Positions 62,881-64,000 of a DNA stretch of 64,000 bases are shown one piece after another. A model generated the notes under the pieces. The model worked only from the letters and a program-made list of their open reading frames with translations. It searched no databases and was not told the DNA's origin. Every line of letters starts with the position of its first letter. Positions within the stretch are counted from its first letter, which is position 1. This DNA is from Saururus chinensis (lineage: Eukaryota > Streptophyta > Magnoliopsida > Piperales > Saururaceae). The stretch is taken from NCBI GenBank assembly GCA_035235625.1, contig CP141140.1:54865351-54929350 (forward strand), given 5' to 3'. The position numbers and the translations under genes are program-made.

Positions 62881-64000
62881 AATTATTATGGCATCAATTT
62901 GGGATGGTTTATTCTTATGTTCTAGTCATAAGCAAGTTCGCCCACATGTCAATAGCCAGGAGAATATGGATGGTTACCGACATCAACACATGGGGGTGCA
63001 TTGGTGGCATTAGTAGTAGAACTGACATGTCATTAATGACATTGGTAATCCTGACTTATAGAAGTCTACTCACTATCGGCAAGGATCACCATGTCAATAG
63101 TCATTGGCATTGACACTAATGTGTGGGTGGGATAATCAATGGAGTTTTTGTTAGTGGTCTTCAAAGTAATGATTTTACGAAACCTTTTTTATCTTTGAGG
63201 AGTATTTTAGTATATTTTACTTGCATAATAAATATAAATACTTATTAAATTATATGATAAAAGATGTGGGAATAAAAAGTAAGTAAACCCTAGATTTTGG
63301 TATGTGAATAGGGTAAAGACCTTAACCTGTTGTTCATGACACTTAAGGATTTTCAGGGAATAGTGAGTTTTGCATCAACCATTTACATGGCAAAAGCACT
63401 AGTTATGTGTACTTAGGTGAATTTCATTTGAAACTTAGAATTCTTAGGTTTGTCTAAGTGATCAAGATCAACAATGGAGCTTGAAGATTGAGATTCAATG
63501 AAATTAAAGTCAAGTCAAGTCCTTCTTAAGGTTTCACCTAAAATGCTTAAAATTACAGGTATAAACACTCTTGAATACCTTTTTGAGCTTTTTATTATTC
63601 TTTATAGATACTATTGAAGTTATCTTTGAATTCAGAAAGAGTCATAATTAAGATTCAAACATAAGTTAATTTTTATAGGTAGATTGATAGGCCGTTTGAT
63701 CACCCTTGGTCTAAGTAGGTTCCAATAACTTTTGTTCAATCCATCTTATATGCTCGGTCTAAATTTCTTAAGCATGATCAATTGCTCGATCAATCGCCAT
63801 ATGGGAAAATTCCTAATTTAGTCCGATTTGATTCCTAATGGGGCAAAATCTCTTTTTGAACCTCCTTTCCCTATAAATACTTGTGTTCTATGATAACCTG
63901 ATAGAGAGGAGTCCTTCACATTGCCTAGGAGCTGTAGTTTCAAGTCTAATGAGCTTGTAGCTTTAATCATCTCTATGAGGATTCTCTCATTGATTCAAGT

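Larger units (their letters stand above)
59351..64000. other. Mixed LTR and dispersed-repeat relics, no gene
   Basis: 59990-60100 and 60200-60390 match 22738-22830 (inverted) and 23380-23560 (direct). 61570-61960 has copia-LTR character, with repeated GATCAATC words, and its end matches 37340-37447. 62168-62306 is a small terminal-repeat fragment and 62619-62880 a tandem duplication. From about 63650 to the window end there is copia-LTR-like sequence with CTATAAATACTTG near 63872. The open frame 61473-61859 lies in this LTR-like DNA and is not a supported gene. Confidence 0.5.

Noticed and set aside
1-64000. CRISPR arrays, bacterial operons, tRNA or rRNA genes, organelle DNA inserts
   Set aside because: The tandem arrays have no unique spacers, and no cloverleaf, rRNA or organelle-like segment was recognised on reading. 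A tRNA scan was not possible.

Overview
This is a stretch of a plant nuclear genome, most likely a repeat-rich flowering plant. The evidence is large AT-rich spacers, GT-AG introns, plant-type gene families (a STICHEL-like protein, an ANTH clathrin adaptor, a plant-form complex I B12 subunit), and many solo long terminal repeats (LTRs) of plant Ty3/gypsy and Ty1/copia type. No species can be named from the sequence alone.

Four host genes are well supported. (1) 5942-6154, minus: complex I subunit NDUFB3/B12, 70 aa, uninterrupted. (2) 12882-19894, minus: a seven-exon STICHEL-like DnaX-family protein of 1174 aa, every junction of which could be phased; a 5' UTR intron probably extends the gene to about 21.5 kb. 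(3) 41249-44900, plus: a GGQ-domain organellar release-factor-like protein of 233 aa in six exons, apparently using a GC-AG final intron. (4) 46105-47409, minus: an intronless ANTH-domain clathrin-assembly protein of 434 aa. Weaker coding signals are a partial exon at 3-200 (plus) and an orphan exon at 48062-48313 (minus). A decayed histone H4 copy lies at about 56082-56390.

The rest is mostly repeats. From 6.2 to 12.9 kb the DNA is AT-rich, with an inverted repeat and a roughly 200-bp tandem array. From 23.7 to 34 kb there is a resolvable nest. A copia-type LTR is split by gypsy-type solo LTR 1 (24206-33328, duplicated target GACTT). LTR 1 is itself split by solo LTR 3 (24556-26219, target GTTTG) and by an opposite-orientation copy of its own family, solo LTR 2 (29039-32658, target AACAT). 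Next come a gag-like copia relic split by another solo LTR (34394-36244), LTR 5 split by the opposite-strand LTR 8 (37448 to about 41000), then the 41-48.4 kb gene island, then a second copia LTR. After that come LTR 6 split by LTR 7, a GC-rich decayed block at 55.0-59.0 kb split by solo LTR 4 (56498-58185), and mixed relics to the end.

The host genes are separate loci with no sign of a shared pathway. They act in respiration (NDUFB3), organellar translation quality control (probable, GGQ protein), clathrin trafficking (ANTH) and possibly trichome or endoreduplication control (STICHEL family). I found no new multi-gene system. The most unusual items are the altered ATPase motifs in the STICHEL-like protein, the GC-AG intron, the H4 relic, and the LTRs that share a TATA box plus downstream block with minisatellites grown at that point.
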